Assembly (NCBI GenBank): GCA_951640165.1
Contig: OX621234.1
Span: forward strand, 32,058,549-32,122,548
Direction of reading: 5' to 3'
Origin: Pseudoips prasinana
Lineage: Eukaryota; Arthropoda; Insecta; Lepidoptera; Nolidae
DNA: 64,000 nucleotides
The position numbers and the translations under genes were made by a program. Below, in pieces: positions 43,500 to 54,409 of this stretch (its first letter is position 1; every line of letters begins with the position of its first letter). A model generated the notes under the pieces. The model was not told the origin of the DNA. It worked only from the letters and a program-made list of their open reading frames with translations, and searched no databases.

Positions 43500-46185
43500 T
43501 TATTAAAAATAAAAAACTATTAGAAATGTCCCATTCATCTAGGCCCACACGTACGTAAGTGGATAACTAAATAACCTTTACATTACTCGATATTCCAATG
43601 AGGTTTCGAACCAGTCATCGTAAATATTGTGTAAGCTATTACATAAAATGGTATGAAGAGGCAGGGTGGAAAAAACACAGCCTTACGGCCAATGCTTACC
43701 ACGTTCATTAAACGCGCCGGTGAGGCGCGTTTGTAGCGACACGCACGCAAGTCAGATGCAGCTCTGCAGCCTAAAAGCTCGCGTTTAAAAATCATGGTGT
43801 GCACAGCTTCTGAGTAATCTTTGCTTTACTCAATATTTCAATGAGGTTTCAAACCAGCTATCGTAAATATTCTATAAGTAATTATAAAAGTTTAAGATCA
43901 GCTCTTCTGGGAAGTACCTAATTATTCAGTGACGAATTAAAATTAAATTGACGTATAACCCAGTGCCGTAAGGGGTTGATTTATCTTTCTTCGCTACTTA
44001 TTTAAATACTCAGTGACTACCAGCAAACCTTGTTACTTCGTGGCTGATATAACTTCTCTAAAATATTGCTTGGTAGATAATTGCCTGTCTTTTCACCTCA
44101 TCTCATTCTCACCTCCGGAGGATGACGTTTTGCGATTTTTTGTGTTAATCGTTTTGGTGATTCAAATCTCTTAAACAGATTTATTTATAAACGAAGTAAA
44201 ATTCCAGTTTCCACCGTCGGCGTGTGTTTGCAATAATTACTAACAATTTCAATGTAAAAAATTCTTAAATTATAATGTATTACTTTAAATATTTGCACGA
44301 CATATTCTGTCGAATACAGTGAAACGAGAATATAATACCATCAAATGTAACCTGTATTCTCGCAAATAAAGAGTTCATTCATTTTTTGACGACTACTAGT
44401 ACGCTTCCTTTAACTAAACTATCACAAAATTATAATATAATAGAGATTGTTAGCCTCTTAAGTAGGAAAAGAAACGTAGGTGTTTATATTATTATAAATG
44501 TAGCAACACCCTTATAAACACAGTCCGCACTAAATATTACAAAACATTGACCTAGTTCTTAAATGGTCAACCTACCATCCCAATCAATAAAAATAGAAAC
44601 TTATGTCAATTTCAATAGAGTTCAATTTTGTACTGAGTTTGGAATGGCCGTTGGACTAACTATATAATAAAATAATAAGCACTCCATGCCACACGTACCT
44701 ATAAGTGGTCATAACACACGGAGTTAATCCGTTAGTTATAGGTAGAGTTGTTAAGTATACCTGCTAGCACACAAAATTAGTTATTATACACATGAAATTA
44801 TCATGGCTATTTGCTGTTTCTGTCTCTGCGGGTTCGTAACTCCCAATTCACCGATTTTATAGTGGTTTTTTTTATAAGTATCATTTTTGCTAGCCTTTTT
44901 AGAGTTATATTTCAAGGAAATTGCTCTAAGTGTTAAAAAGTGAGTGAATAATTGAGCTTATTTTCTAAGGTATTAAAAATTAATTCATTGCTAATATTAT
45001 TATATAGAATAAATTAGATTGAAAATGGTCCAAATCCATCACAGAACTATTTTGTTTTTTAAACGTATAACAAAAAGGGTTAATATATTTATCTCGACTC
45101 ATGGTTAGTGTAGGTAAACGTTAAACAAATTTTAAGAAAGAAAACAAGAATACAATGTTTACAACTCGCCAATAAGGAAACTACTACCATCGTAAAATAA
45201 AAAAGTGAAATTTTTAAAATAGATGTATATAAAGGAGACGGATACGTGTTCATACAATATTGGGCCCGGATGTATAAGATAAAAGTGGTGTCAATTAATG
45301 AGTCTATAAATTATCAGCCAATCACTAAAAACTCCATGGGTTTTTTCAATCTGTGAGCAGAGTTATAAAAGATTTAGTACTTAACAGAGAGGTTATGTAC
45401 CAAACAGCTGATTTTTAAGTGCGATTGCTATTTAATAGTAATCCGTGTCTATTATGTTAGCATAAGTTGTACACGTTAAGCAATATCAGAACTCCGTAGA
45501 GAGAATGCAGTTGTCGAAGCATATATAAACAAAACAATAAAAAATACTCAAATCACACACGCACTAAACGATACGAGAAACGAGTGACAGATCATAGATT
45601 AGGATTCAAAATCTGTCACCAGTCACTGTCAGCATAGATTAAAAATATAGTTGCCAATAACTAATAAATCGATTTGAACGATAACCGATGTTATGATTTC
45701 TATTTATTTTATTGATATTTTATTTTTTACTTTGGACATTATGTTAATGTATTTAATAATTATTATGATCAAATTGGTTATCTGGTGTCTGGTGCAAGAG
45801 TTTTTATAATACATTGTTTGAATTCATGAACGTTAGTCGATTATAGTAATCAACAACCAAACTAATTCGTGACTTAAACTTGTTTTGAGATTCCTCGTTT
45901 TCCAGATTGTGAACTGAGTCAATTTTTTACAGTTTGAAATAGAAAAATATAACGCTTTTTTAAACCATATCTCAACTTATTACAGTCAGGCCCAGTTATC
46001 CCCGTCTCCTTTATAACATAATATATTATGTCTACATCTTTACACATTTGTAATTGAAATGGTTTTACAATATAATAATAGTTTGACAATATCTTAATAT
46101 TAGCTAGCTAAATATCATTACAATTAAAAAATAAATCTTATTGTGTTTTTTTCATACAATCCGTGTATCTACATGTACCTAGAAA
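43500..46185. other. Gene-free intergenic DNA
   Basis: Mostly AT-rich. The phrase 'tattccaatgaggtttcgaa' near 43590 is repeated as 'tatttcaatgaggtttcaaa' near 43833 (243 bp apart), with 'cgtaaatatt' after both, so there is a diverged local duplication. It holds the candidate signal-peptide exon at 44792. Confidence 0.45.
44792..44835 (+). other. Candidate first exon encoding a signal peptide
   Basis: The frame MKLSWLFAVSVSAGS runs into a donor-like GTAACT at 44836 (or GTTCGT at 44832). A hydrophobic core after Lys and small residues at the end are typical of a secretion signal. No second exon was found downstream in the window. It is a suggestive pattern only. Confidence 0.2.
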
Positions 46186-46189
46186 TAAT

Positions 46190-46262
46190 TATAAATTACT
46201 GCAAACATGTTCTGTCTATTTACAAGCGCTTTTTATAGTCTACGTGAATAAAAACCTTATTT
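46190..46262 (-). repeat. Dispersed repeat E, minus strand
   Basis: 'tctatttacaagcgcttttt' and 'tagtctacgtgaataaaaac' are the complement of the copies at 38398 and 57545. Confidence 0.65.
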
Positions 46263-46267
46263 ATTTA

Positions 46268-46605
46268 TTTCATTTATTTATAGTAATATTCTTGGACAAT
46301 ATTCACACACAGCCATCTGATACCAAACTAAGATGAGCTTGTACTATGGAAACCAGATAACTAATATATTATACGTAATATATCAGTATGTATAATTTCA
46401 GATTAGTTTCACTCCAATAAAGGTTTGCTGGAAGAGAATTCATGGTTGAGTTAAGCTCCCCAATTTACTTGTTGTATCTTATTTACTTACAATATTTACA
46501 AAAGTAAAGTAGTATATGTCCATATACTACTTTACTTTACTTTTGTAAATATAAACTTATGTCGATAATTACATCTAGACTCAAGACATGCACAAAAATA
46601 TATGT
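46268..46605 (-). mobile_element. SINE family A, minus strand, split by a foldback arm
   Basis: 46290-46390 is the complement of the SINE tail ('ctgataccaaactaagatga', 'ggaaaccagataactaatat'). The SINE resumes at about 46527 ('catatactactttacttttg') and reaches 'catgcacaaaaatat' (46588). The left arm of the foldback at 46399 lies between the two parts. Confidence 0.55.
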
Positions 46606-46716
46606 CTTGAATCTGACATAATATTGTAAGTAAATAAGATACAACAATTAAATTGGGGAGCTTTAGTTAACCATGAATTCTCTTCCAGTAAACATTTATA
46701 CTGTGAAACTAATCTG
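46399..46716. repeat. Foldback element, about 98-bp arms
   Basis: Left arm 46399-46496 and right arm 46620-46716 are complementary at most positions (for example 'agagaattcatggtt', 'gttgtatcttatttacttac'). The 123-bp spacer holds SINE sequence and two smaller hairpins: acaaaagtaaagtagtatatg with its complement, and agactcaagacat with its complement. Confidence 0.65.
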
Positions 46717-46719
46717 GAA

Positions 46720-47540
46720 CTAAACATACTGTACACAACAATTTTGTATTAGAATGCAATGAATGCTACATACTATATTTTGTCTCCTAAATGCATCAGA
46801 GATAAATGTGTTAGTCCGAATTGAAGCGCATTCCACATACGGACTGCTCAAACAGTAAATGATCTGTCGTCCAGGCTTGAACGGTGAAAAGACATATATA
46901 AAGAGGAAGAGAAGATTTTTTTGCGTATAATGTCCAGATACTACTTCAGTTATGGTAAGAACTTTCAACTAGTCGACGGACAGACACACACACAGTTTTC
47001 TTAAATGCTATGCCACCAGAATACCAGTGAATTTTTTATAAGGACTCAGGTAGAGGGGTGATCCCATTGAAACTGGGAGTCGAGCACGGTCTGCATTTTG
47101 CATTAGATTTAAATTGTTTAGGTCGTTAAGAAAGAAAGTTCTCCCGAACTCGGCGAGAACTAAAAACTTCTTCGCTGATGTTGTTGTATTAAATTTTTTG
47201 GCATAATCGTGTGGAAACCTTTTATATATTTTTTTTGGATCGTTTTGGGACTTATTTATGATTATTTTGTGTGACTGTAAAAAATAGACGGTAATAAAAA
47301 CCAATCTTACAATTTTATTAATAAATAATCGTAAGTAGACTAAAGTAAATTACAGGTAGTAAAATATGGAAGGGGTAGTTTGATAAATAAATATATAAAT
47401 AAATAAACAGTTCCGAATTTCACAGGGAACGGAGACATGACCCGATTGAAAATTGAAACGTTGGAGCTTAATATTACGGGGGAGGATCTGTGATAATTTA
47501 TAAAATTTAACGCGGGTAAAACTACGAGGCACATCTAGTT
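46720..47540. other. Gene-free intergenic DNA
   Basis: No recognised coding. The end (47485-47536, 'gaggatctgtgataatttat ... taacgcgggtaaaactacga ggcacatctagtt') is a fragment of the CTAG-ended family and closely parallels 60080-60140. Confidence 0.45.
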
Positions 47541-47545
47541 ATCTA

Positions 47546-47665
47546 TATAAGTATCTATACAAAAGAATAGTATCAGTTATCTGAATTCCACAGTAGCGCT
47601 GCCTAGTTTTGGAATCCGATGGCCGTGTGTTAATAATATCGCAGGATATTAATATAATTATTGTA
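47546..47665 (+). mobile_element. SINE family A, 3' part
   Basis: 'agtatcagttatctgaattc', 'ggaatccgatggccgtgtgt', then an ATT-rich end. Head lost. Confidence 0.6.
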
Positions 47666-47669
47666 TTAA

Positions 47670-48112
47670 GTGCAATGTTTTTACATGACAATTAAGTTGT
47701 AGGTAAAACGTAGAAAACATTACAGCAGATAAATGACAAGAGAATGTTATATTACAGATAATGACACCTATTGTTTCCGTGATAAGGGCATAAACTATGA
47801 GCTGGCTATTAATTTTTTTCACTTTTCCATCGATTCTTCATTCCTTCCTACTTTTTCCGTGGTTCCAAATCAATGTAACCTAGATCTCTTCACCGAAGTT
47901 AGTAACTATAGCAAAACAAATACAATGTAGTCATGCTGAAATATTAGTGTCATAGAAAATGTTATTAACAATGATTATACAGTGTCATTGTTCTCCTATG
48001 TAAATATAGGAAGTTTATACATATTCATATGTATGTATTCCGATTACGTAATCAATTATATTGTAATCAGTTTAAATATCATATTGGTATCGTGAGCACG
48101 TATCTTGTGATA
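47670..48112. other. 5' flank of the lipase gene
   Basis: No clear TATA box. An arthropod-type initiator match (TCAGTT) lies at 48067, 46 bp before the chosen start codon. An in-frame upstream ATG at 48029 exists but adds 28 residues ahead of an obvious signal peptide. Confidence 0.3.
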
Positions 48113-49546
48113 ATGAAGTATCTTTTACTGACATCTATTCTCTTATTATATCAAAATCAAGAGGTTACTGCTATCCGCTCGTTTTTTGAATTTCTCTCTG
48201 AGCAGTTCAGTTATTTTACAAATTCATTTTCAGACACGTTCAAACATTTAACAAACACAGTGAGAAATTATTTCGCGTTTTCGAAATCTTCGAAACTATC
48301 TCATAATGTGGAACATTTAAACCAAAAGACAAGTAAGACGTTTACTGACTTTGTAGATCAAGCAGCAGCAGAGAATGAATCAGAAGTTAACGAACGGTTA
48401 AGATTCGAACCAACTGCACTAATGTCGACGCCACAACTGGCTACTTTTCATGGAAGACGTATGGAGTCACACACTATTTATTCTAGAGATGGATATCTTC
48501 TCACTCTACATCGTATCGCACCTACGCCGAGAAATAGCTGGGCCGAGAAGAATTATACTGTTATACTTCACCATGGACTACTTGGAAGCTCTGCAGACTG
48601 GATATTGCTGGGCCCTAGAAAGTCTTTACCATACATCCTATCTGATGCCGGATACGACGTTTGGTTGGCAAACGCCAGAGGCAACTATTATTCTCGTGGT
48701 CACGCTACAAAGACTGTGGACTCAGCATCATACTGGAAATTTACTTGGCAAGAAATGGGACAAATTGACTTAGCTGCTGCTATCGATTACATTCGATATA
48801 CAAAGAAAAGTAATGATCCGATCGATTTCATTGGCCATTCAATGGGTGCTACAGCATTGCTTGTATTGCTTTCGACGACCCCGCAATACAATGAATATTT
48901 AAGAATGGGAATTTTGCTCGCACCTTTGGCTTATATGGGCAATGCCGAAGGACCGCTAAAAGTCATGACTGATATGGCTACGAATCCCCCGCAACAGCTG
49001 TTGAAAATAATAGGTCCTAATGAGTTTATTCCATCACGTAGACTTCCCAAATCGATAGCAATCAAGTATTGTAGAGGTCCGCTGTTATTTTGTGGTAATC
49101 CACTATATTTTATAACTGGAGGAATACCTGAAGATGTAACATTTGATGAAAGCTTTGTAGCTAGATTAGTATACCATGTGCCAGCGGGAACTTCTACTAA
49201 AACTATTCTTCACTACGCACAGCTTGTAAAGAGCGGGAAATTTCACAAGTTTAACGACGTTTCCAGTGAGTTTCCACTTAGCCGTATAACATTACCGATT
49301 GCTCTGCTTAGTTCAAGTGATGATTGGTTGGCTACAATACCGGACGTTTTGAGGTTATATTTTAATATTAAGAACCCTATAGATCATTATATTATAAGGG
49401 GGGTTAAATTACACCACAACGATTTTGTTTGGGGACAGGACGCGAATGAATTAGTTTTTAGTAAAATTGTGGAATTTTTGAATAATGGATTAGATTGGTT
49501 AGGTTATAAGCCGAACGAAATTAGTGAAGATAATATGATAAAATAG
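48113..49546 (+). CDS. Secreted acid lipase (LIPA/lipase-3 family), intronless
   Basis: 477 residues in one uninterrupted frame. The start at 48113 is chosen because the next residues (MKYLLLTSILLLYQNQEVTA) form a signal peptide; an ATG at 48029 would bury it. Residues 117-460 match the acid-lipase alpha/beta-hydrolase fold: 'SRDGYLLTLHRI' (124-135), oxyanion-side HGLLGSSADW (154-163), 'GYDVWLANARGNYYSRGH' (180-197), nucleophile GHSMG with Ser243, 'LLAPLAYMG' (268-276), acid Asp404 in SDDWLA, and His435 in LHHNDFVWG. The family hydrolyses esters such as triglycerides or cholesteryl esters, in lysosomes or, in insects, often in the gut or secretions. Residues 21-110 are an aromatic-rich then charged extension ('FFEFLSEQFSYFTNSFS'), longer than the usual short propeptide. 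The lack of introns suggests retroposition or a lineage of intronless paralogues. No inactivating change is seen. Confidence 0.93.
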   Translation: MKYLLLTSILLLYQNQEVTAIRSFFEFLSEQFSYFTNSFSDTFKHLTNTVRNYFAFSKSSKLSHNVEHLNQKTSKTFTDFVDQAAAENESEVNERLRFEPTALMSTPQLATFHGRRMESHTIYSRDGYLLTLHRIAPTPRNSWAEKNYTVILHHGLLGSSADWILLGPRKSLPYILSDAGYDVWLANARGNYYSRGHATKTVDSASYWKFTWQEMGQIDLAAAIDYIRYTKKSNDPIDFIGHSMGATALLVLLSTTPQYNEYLRMGILLAPLAYMGNAEGPLKVMTDMATNPPQQLLKIIGPNEFIPSRRLPKSIAIKYCRGPLLFCGNPLYFITGGIPEDVTFDESFVARLVYHVPAGTSTKTILHYAQLVKSGKFHKFNDVSSEFPLSRITLPIALLSSSDDWLATIPDVLRLYFNIKNPIDHYIIRGVKLHHNDFVWGQDANELVFSKIVEFLNNGLDWLGYKPNEISEDNMIK

Positions 49547-49549
49547 AGT

Positions 49550-50750
49550 GCTCCCGAGGCAAGCCTTAATACGTTAAAAGCAAAGGTAAATATACAAATA
49601 GTTGTAGTTACAGATGTGCCGAATTTTTAATCACGTTCAAATGAAATAATGTTTTAAAAGATTTTTTTCAGTAAATATTCTTATTTAACACCCGCGTGTT
49701 CCAGAAAAGATAGATTTGACGATTTCATTTCATACTCTAATTTTTGGGCTCTTAACTGAGTCTTAATACTTCGAATAATTTTACCTCAAATTCTATACTA
49801 AAGAGATTAAAAGAAGGGAACTAAGATTAAATCAAAGCTTTATGAGGATTTTAAATGTGTTATTAAAATTTTCTGCAAAATTGACTAAAACTTTGACTTT
49901 GAGGGTATAATAAAACCCCTAATATCTCTCCAAAAACAGCGATAATTTAAGCTGCATTGAAATAGAGATTTTAAATATTAATTTAAAACAAAATCATCAG
50001 CAAAATATTTATATATAATGGGAATCTTGATGTTCATTAGATTAGATTAGATACAAATCATCAGTATCAACAAACCCGTTAGAGGTACGTATTTAGTGAT
50101 AGATTGTACTTCGTTTGTTGACTCCTATTCACAAGAAATCTTCATACAAATAGTAACAAATTAGGACGTGCGAAAAAGACCATCTTTTAAAAATTTCTAA
50201 TACTCAGTCGTTAGATCGTTTTTTTATTGTTGATAGAATTATCAACAATTTTTATTAAATTTAGATATTCAAAGAGCGAAAAATTAAGAGTGTAAACTTT
50301 AGGTAAAGTCAGTTCTAAGTTGTTTTACCCAAATCTACTATTCTTTTTAAATTTAGATAAACGAATACCATATTTAGTTATTTAAAGTAAGTTTATAACA
50401 AGGATTGGGACGCTGATCCTTAAAATGCGAATTACCTAATAGCTCATTTGGAGGAACCTAATTGTTACAGCGTAATTAAAATGGTTCGAAAATGTACCAA
50501 AAAAGATACCGTGGATCCAGCATGTAATGTATGTATATGACCATTATAATATAACCATGTTTGTTGTTGTTAATACATTAACTAATTAATAGTATTATTA
50601 TTTCGTATTATTTTTGTTATGTTGAAGATATTTAATACAAAGTGATGCAATGTTTGATTATTTTTCGGGTTAATGAAAGTATTTAATTTGATGTGAAATT
50701 TATACTAACATTACTTACCAAACGACATTATGAGTTTTAGCAGATAAATT
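49550..50750. other. Gene-free DNA downstream of the lipase
   Basis: AT-rich. A direct AATAAA close to the lipase stop was not found. No recognised repeats. Confidence 0.4.
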
Positions 50751-50754
50751 GGTT

Positions 50755-50890
50755 AGTGTCATCATTACCATATCAGCTGACTTTATCGAAACCCACGGGA
50801 CGGAATGGCGTGGCCCAGTTATTCGTTCTGGGCCGAAAACCAAGGGGCTATAAAATCTGTGCGGGAGCCTTAGGCTACTGGTGGTTAGGA
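50755..50890 (-). repeat. RTE-tailed dispersed repeat fragment
   Basis: 'catcattaccatatcagctg', 'cccacgggacggaatggcgt', 'ttattcgttctgggccgaaa': same family as 21340-21420, here without the 'ccactgctggac' box. Confidence 0.5.
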
Positions 50891-51429
50891 TGACGAAGTG
50901 AACCTCCAATTATTATTAATTACAAGTAATTTATTTGTTAAACAAATGTAAAAATGGTACTACATCTGCCAACAAACCGTTTTGCAGTTTGGCAGATGTT
51001 GCGTGTGTGTCACATTATTGTTTAAGAATTTAATTTTCAGTGAATAAATTTTTTTTGTTTTTTTTTCTATTTTATTTTCGTCAATTAAAATTTCCCGTCT
51101 AATTAATTCACCAACCACCGTCTGACATCGAAACCCATAGGTAACCTGTAGGTAACTGAGATGGTTCGATGACATATTAGATTCGATTATCATAGATTTT
51201 CTCATGACAACCATGCTGTCTTTAGAACCACTTGCGGTACTTAGACCCACCAACTAAACAGAAAAACAATGCGTTTTTACATAACGTGACCGGAGGGGTC
51301 ACGTTGCGTGTCAAAGGTTACACCGCTTGGACTGACAGCGTTTAAGCTTTAGTAACTCCAGAAAAACGAATACGGTCTTTACGAGGCGGAGTTCCCATAA
51401 AGTTCATATTATTTATTTATTTCCTATTA

Positions 51430-51643
51430 TCACACTAATATTATAAAAGCGAAAGTTTGTGAGTGTGTGAGTGTGTATGTTTGTTAGTTCTTCGCGTCGA
51501 AACGGCTGGAGCGATTTTAATAAAATTTGGTATGGAGTTAGCTGACACCCTAGTGGTAATCCAGGGTGTCAGCTAACTCCATACCAAATTTAGACTATAA
51601 TTTATACAGTTTAACGCGGGTTAAACCGCGGGGCACAGCTAGT
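51430..51643 (+). mobile_element. Helitron-like short element carrying a perfect palindrome
   Basis: Starts 'cacactaatattataaaagc', 'gcgaaagtttgtgagtgtgt'; ends 'gcggggcacagctagt'. The centre contains an inverted duplication (51525-51589) not present in the copies at 25754 and 60926. Confidence 0.6.
51525..51589. repeat. Perfect palindrome, 27-bp arms
   Basis: Arm atttggtatggagttagctg (plus acaccct) and its exact complement with an 11-base loop. In sister copies this segment occurs only once, so the second arm is a local inverted duplication. Confidence 0.8.
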
Positions 51644-51752
51644 ATTTTATAAATTCTATAATATTCTTATTTATAAGAGTAATATGTAGTTTTAATGTAT
51701 AATAAAATATTTATTATATTATCTTAGTCCAAATTAATCATTATAAACTTAC

Positions 51753-51952
51753 AAACAACCTTCAAGATTAAAAATATAATTACAGCTTAAAAACCCTTTC
51801 AAGCCGCCATCTACTGCTAAGGTGCCCAAAAAGCTAGCCACTGACAAATTTGGCTGAGGAGTCGTGTCAGTTCTCTGGTCAGCAGTTGAGTAGTGAACGG
51901 AAGCCGGACTACCGTTCGCAATAGACAAGAATACGAGCCCGATATCTAACAT
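51753..51952 (-). other. Candidate first exon, minus strand
   Basis: The frame starts at 51952, 'MLDIGLVFLSIANGSPASV' (signal-like), continues 'PNLSVASFLGTLAVDGGL', and ends at a good donor (TTT|GTAAGT). GC content is well above the neighbourhood. A second possible exon lies at about 51095-51266 after an acceptor (ttctgtttag), but its frame does not join in phase with this donor. Status unresolved. Confidence 0.25.
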
Positions 51953-52085
51953 CAGGACAAGTGGTTAAAAGTGCATTTTAAATAAGTTTATAGTGATTCT
52001 TGGATTCACTAATTGTAATAATTAACTGTCACAAAACGGATATGGAAAATAATCAAACTTCAGCTGATGTATTTCAGACTATTTT

Positions 52086-52200
52086 GCCCGAGTGTGGTTT
52101 TTTTTATGGCATAGGGCGACAAACGAGCAAGCGGGTCACCTGTCGACCCTACAGTCGCAACACTGGAGGGTGCGTTACCGGCCTTTAAGAGTCAGCAAAC
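52086..52200 (-). repeat. Dispersed repeat fragment ('cgagcaagcgggtcacctg')
   Basis: A T-run then 'gggcgacaaacgagcaagcg' and 'ggtcacctgtcgaccctac'. This is a familiar interspersed Lepidoptera sequence; related scraps are at 4478 and 41320. Confidence 0.4.
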
Positions 52201-52664
52201 AAGTGTTGCTGACCCTTCCCCCCACCCCAATGAGCTCTGGCGAGCTTATTCACACGCAGAAACACAACATGAATGTTATGAATGTTGTTATTAAAGAATC
52301 TCTTCTGTAATGTGGAGGTACTTCCCCGGGCTGCTTTTTGAGCGAATGAATGCTGTGCCCCACCCCCCTTAAGGTCTTTAGGGAATATAACACATCCTGA
52401 CCGCACACTCGTTGGCAAGGCTTACTGATCCACTTGGCCAGATAAAAACTTCACGTGTATTTAAAGCCACGTAGGTTTTACTATGCCCCGATATAATAAT
52501 ATGTGTATTAGAGCAATAGTCTAATCCAGAGGAAGTTCAAAGCGTAGTTTCGTCATAAGAGCGACCAGAAATGAAACGTATGGAATGTACCTCCGTGTTA
52601 CAAAATATATGTTATACAATTTATAGTTGGCAATTCAGTTACCTAAATACATACATACATAGAC

Positions 52665-53765
52665 TCACGCCTGTTTCCCAGAGGGGTAGGCAGAGACAAC
52701 GGATTTCCATTTGTCCCGATCTTTGCATACTTCTTTTGCCTCGATTACTGTCATTATATTCTTCATACATGCTCGCCGGCTTAGGGTACTTCTGACCTGC
52801 CCTTTCTTGAGAACATCTCCAATTTGGTCAGAGAATGTTCGACGTGGTTTACCCCTTCCGGTTGTCCCATTCACACAGGCCAGGTATACTTCTTTTGTCA
52901 ATCTTCTTTCATTCATCCTTTCTAAATGGCCAAACCATCTCAGCATGCCTTTTTCAATCTTTGTGACTACATCCTCTTTCACACCACAACGCTCTCTTAC
53001 ATCATTATTTCGAATTCTGTCTCTCAAAGTCACACCACACATACTTCTCAGAGCTCTCATTTCCACTCCATTTATTTTACTTTCATTCTTTTTCTGCCAT
53101 ACCCAACTTTCACTTCCATACATTAAAGTTGGCACTAACACTCCATCGTGCACGGCAAGTCGAGCCTTCTTTAATACTTGCCGGCTACTCATAAAGGCGT
53201 GTAGTGCCCCATTCACTCTGTTCCCCGCATTTACTCTTCTAACAATATCTTTTTCATATTTCCCATCTCTCGTAAACAAAGTTCCCAAATATACAAACTC
53301 ATTCACCTGTTCGACTTTCTCTCCTCCAATCACAATATCACACGCTGTCGTGTATTCATCCCTCTCAAATACCATTACTTTCGTCTTACCTACATTCATT
53401 TTCATCCCTTTCCTTTCAAAAGATTCATGCATACTTGTTACCATCACCTGCAACTCGTCCGCCGATGATGCAAGTAAAACTTGATCATCAGCGTAAAGCA
53501 GACATTTGATGAGTAACTCATTCATCCTTACACCGCATTCACTTTCTTTCAAATCTTTTAAACAGCTATCCATGAATAGGTTAAACAACCACGGTGACGC
53601 TACACATCCCTGTCTAACACCCTTTTGGATGCTAAACCACTCGGTGTATGACCCGTTAATCCTCACGCAAGCTCTGGAATCCCTATAAAGAGATTTCAGT
53701 GCCTGAACAAGGTTGTCGTTCAACCCATACATGGACAGTACCGACCATAGTTCACTCCTCAACAC
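52665..53765 (-). pseudogene. LINE reverse transcriptase, C-terminal half
   Basis: 366 codons open. It contains '[18 protein letters not shown]', the catalytic box '[13 protein letters not shown]', '[12 protein letters not shown]', '[17 protein letters not shown]', then a C-terminal part with '[16 protein letters not shown]' and '[13 protein letters not shown]', all standard for this LINE type. It is out of frame with the upstream half because of a small indel near 53755. Confidence 0.8.
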
Positions 53766-54409
53766 TCTCGTAGGTCTTTTCTAAGTCTACGAAGGCGCAG
53801 TAAACCTTTTGGTTTTTGCCCAAAAACTTCTCTACTATGCTTCGCAGAGAAAAGACCTGATCCGTGCATCCCATTCCTTTCCGAAAACCCGCCTGTGCAT
53901 CCCATATTTTCGCATCGGTTTCTTTCACAACTCTTTCAACCAATACTTTTGCATACAACTTACCAACGACGCTGAGCAGACTAATGCCCCTATAGTTTTT
54001 ACAGTCTTGCCGTGAGCCTTTCCCTTTGTAAAGAGGTACGATGACAGCCTTGCACCAATCACTTGGCACTTGGCCGGTGGTATAGCATAATTTGACAAGG
54101 CTGCACAGCTGACTCGCTATGACGCCATGTCCAGCCTTCAGCATCTCGGAAGTTATCCTGTCATACCCTGAAACTTACCTGATTTCATACCCTTAATAGC
54201 TTTCACAATCTCATCCATACCAATGTCATCTTTACATTTGTTCTTGTCTATACTTAGTGAACTACGTTCACTCTCTGTTACCTCTTTCATACAGACTTTC
54301 ATAATACTCCTTCCAACGTTTTAACACGCATTCTTCCCCTTTCACTATATTTCCATCTTGGTCTCGTATGGATTTCAGTTCTGAGGTTTGAGTTATGCCT
54401 CTTACTGAT
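53752..54409 (-). pseudogene. LINE reverse transcriptase, N-terminal half
   Basis: The open part 54144-53752 reads 'SDWCKAVIVPLYKGKGSR', 'NYRGISLLSVVGKLYAKVL', 'AGFRKGMGCTDQVFSLR' and '[16 protein letters not shown]' (RT blocks 1-3). The upstream linker 54409-54145 ('VLKRWKEYYESLYE') is broken by stops. Confidence 0.7.

Noticed and set aside
48450..48773. 107-codon frame inside the lipase
   Set aside because: Out-of-frame shadow of a well-supported gene.
52711..53484. 257-codon plus-strand frame
   Set aside because: Antisense shadow of the LINE reverse transcriptase; low-complexity Ser/Thr/Phe-rich protein.
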